A DNA stretch of 64,000 bases, from positions 507,358-571,357 of the forward strand of contig VWZF01004897.1 of NCBI GenBank assembly GCA_013396755.1, read 5' to 3'. The translations under genes were made by a program, and so were the position numbers. The notes beneath the pieces are model-generated. The model made no database searches. It had not been told where the DNA came from and saw only the letters and a list, made by a program, of their open reading frames with translations. The DNA is from Sclerurus mexicanus. Taxonomy: Eukaryota; Chordata; Aves; Passeriformes; Furnariidae. Shown here one piece after another: positions 62,815 through 64,000 of the stretch (its first letter is position 1; every line of letters starts with the position of its first letter).

Positions 62815-64000
62815 TTTGCTGCTTGCTCAGGGTTCCTTACTGACCATGGCTCAGTTTTGGAGCCACTGAAATAAAACCACATTTCCACAGCAGCCTCTGA
62901 AAGAGCCCTGTGCCAGTTAAAAGGAAAAAGTATTTTGGGAGATCACATGAGACCTGTCTCTCATGTCAGCATATCACCCAGGTGACGAGCTACAAACACA
63001 TTCCCACTCTTTTTTTTCGGTATTGAAATAAAGTGAAAGAAAATTACTAAAAATATGTTATATGCTTATGTCAGAAGATCCAGACACACATTAAGAGGCA
63101 TTAACAAGTACCCTCTTTTACTCTGAAATACAGCCTCCGTCCCACGTTCTCCACTTCCTTCACACTTACAGAAAAGCAATTAGCCACTAACCAGGTAATT
63201 ATAAATAATACCCCATAACGAAATCTATGCAACTATAGCAGAGTATGAACAATGGCCTTTTCCTCCCCAGGCTGAAATCAAAGCCTTCCATGTAATGGCC
63301 CAGAACAACGTGGAGAAGAAAGCCCCTTTTCACAGAGGAAGGGAACAGAGCGTGTTCTACTGACACAGAACCAGAACTGCTGATGTTCCTCCCTGCAGCT
63401 CGTTGAGGCTTTGGGTCTCTTCTGGAGGTACATGAGCCTCACACTATCCCACCCTTTGGCAAAATAAAACCACACCTGCTTGTCCTGGCTGTACAAATTT
63501 AAAAGTTACAATTCTGCAAAACAAAAGCACATTTCCACATGGACATTTAGAAGAATTACTCTCCTCTGGAGGCTTTCTCCTTGTCTTCTTCCCACTTTGT
63601 GAGATCCTTCCCTGCTCACCCCACACTTGCTTTTTACCACCTTTGTTTGTCTCCTCAGCACAATTAAACCTGCAGTTTTAATCAACTAAGATGCTCAAAC
63701 CAGTCACCCACACAGTTCCCCAAGGTTTTCACTGCCCATCTTCACTGTTTCACCCCAGCACCAGTTTTGGTTTGAGTTTGCTTCATTCCTCACAGCCCCA
63801 CTGCCTTCCTCCGTCTGATGAAGCTCTGAAGTTGGGGGAGATTCCCTCAGCATAATCCCACTTTTCCTGCCCCAGTCATTAATAGAAACAACACACAGAT
63901 TGGTTTCAAAATGGAATCCTTTTGTAGCTACTGCATGTTTTTTAAGAAAACTTGGAGTTTCTAATACAACAAAGACAGCCGAGACGTAACAGTGTGAGAA
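62815..64000. other. Unique non-coding DNA to the right edge
   Basis: AT-moderate single-copy sequence without a recognisable gene, RNA or mobile element. Confidence 0.6.

Noticed and set aside
1..64000. CRISPR array, operon, prophage, integron or other prokaryotic system
   Set aside because: No direct-repeat/spacer pattern and no compact gene arrangement. CR1 elements and CpG islands identify the DNA as avian nuclear.
1..64000. Endogenous retrovirus or LTR pair
   Set aside because: I looked for paired long terminal repeats, primer-binding-site-like sequence and gag/pol-like frames and saw none. A short, old solo LTR could still be missed without a database search.

Overview
The window is 64 kb of vertebrate nuclear DNA, almost certainly from a bird. 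The main evidence is the set of dispersed CR1 (chicken repeat 1) LINE 3' ends. They carry the diagnostic block just inside the 3' end (minus-strand reading GGTTTGGGTTGGAAGGGACC) and decayed forms of the short ATTCTRTG-type 3' tail. Other support: CpG-poor, AT-moderate DNA interrupted by sharp CpG-rich patches, few interspersed repeats, and no compact or operon-like gene layout. Single N bases follow G-runs at 5437 and 26827, as in a draft assembly. I cannot name the species, the chromosome or a flanking gene from the sequence alone.

I found no protein-coding gene I can support. No open frame longer than about 150 codons shows a recognisable domain, an exon chain with consistent splice phases, or a biased codon pattern. 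The longest frames lie in GC-rich or repeat DNA, where stop codons are scarce by composition. I saw no tRNA, rRNA, snRNA or familiar microRNA. The window reads as intergenic or intronic DNA of a gene-poor region, possibly with distal regulatory elements.

Layout. 1-8440: mostly unique non-coding DNA with one small GC-rich patch and a CAG run near 1.5 kb. 8450-9480: the strongest CpG island, with a G-quadruplex motif and an ATTA-rich segment, followed directly by a minus-strand CR1. 9.7-27.2 kb: long unremarkable unique DNA; the one oddity is an exact 22-base word present at 17252 and again at 21789. 27.2-28.2 kb: a CpG-rich patch, then about 430 bp of 9-bp minisatellite with higher-order structure, then a pyrimidine-rich tract. 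28.2-50.5 kb: unique DNA with four CR1 fragments, a near-perfect 18-bp inverted repeat (37357-37440), a 19-bp tandem duplication and a degenerate CACACTC/TGTGCAC repeat. 50.5-61.3 kb: clearly different texture, with five separate CpG-rich patches alternating with AT-rich segments that have clustered ATTA, TAATCC, GATA-like and SOX/POU-like words. 61.3-64 kb: ordinary DNA with the best-preserved CR1 of the window.

The alternation of CpG-rich patches and homeodomain-site-rich segments in the last 14 kb is what I would expect near a developmental regulator. This is inference and needs a cross-species alignment. I did not find a novel system. The best leads are the hairpin at 37.4 kb, the structured minisatellite at 27.6 kb, the 22-base duplication, and the CpG/enhancer-like texture of 50-61 kb.
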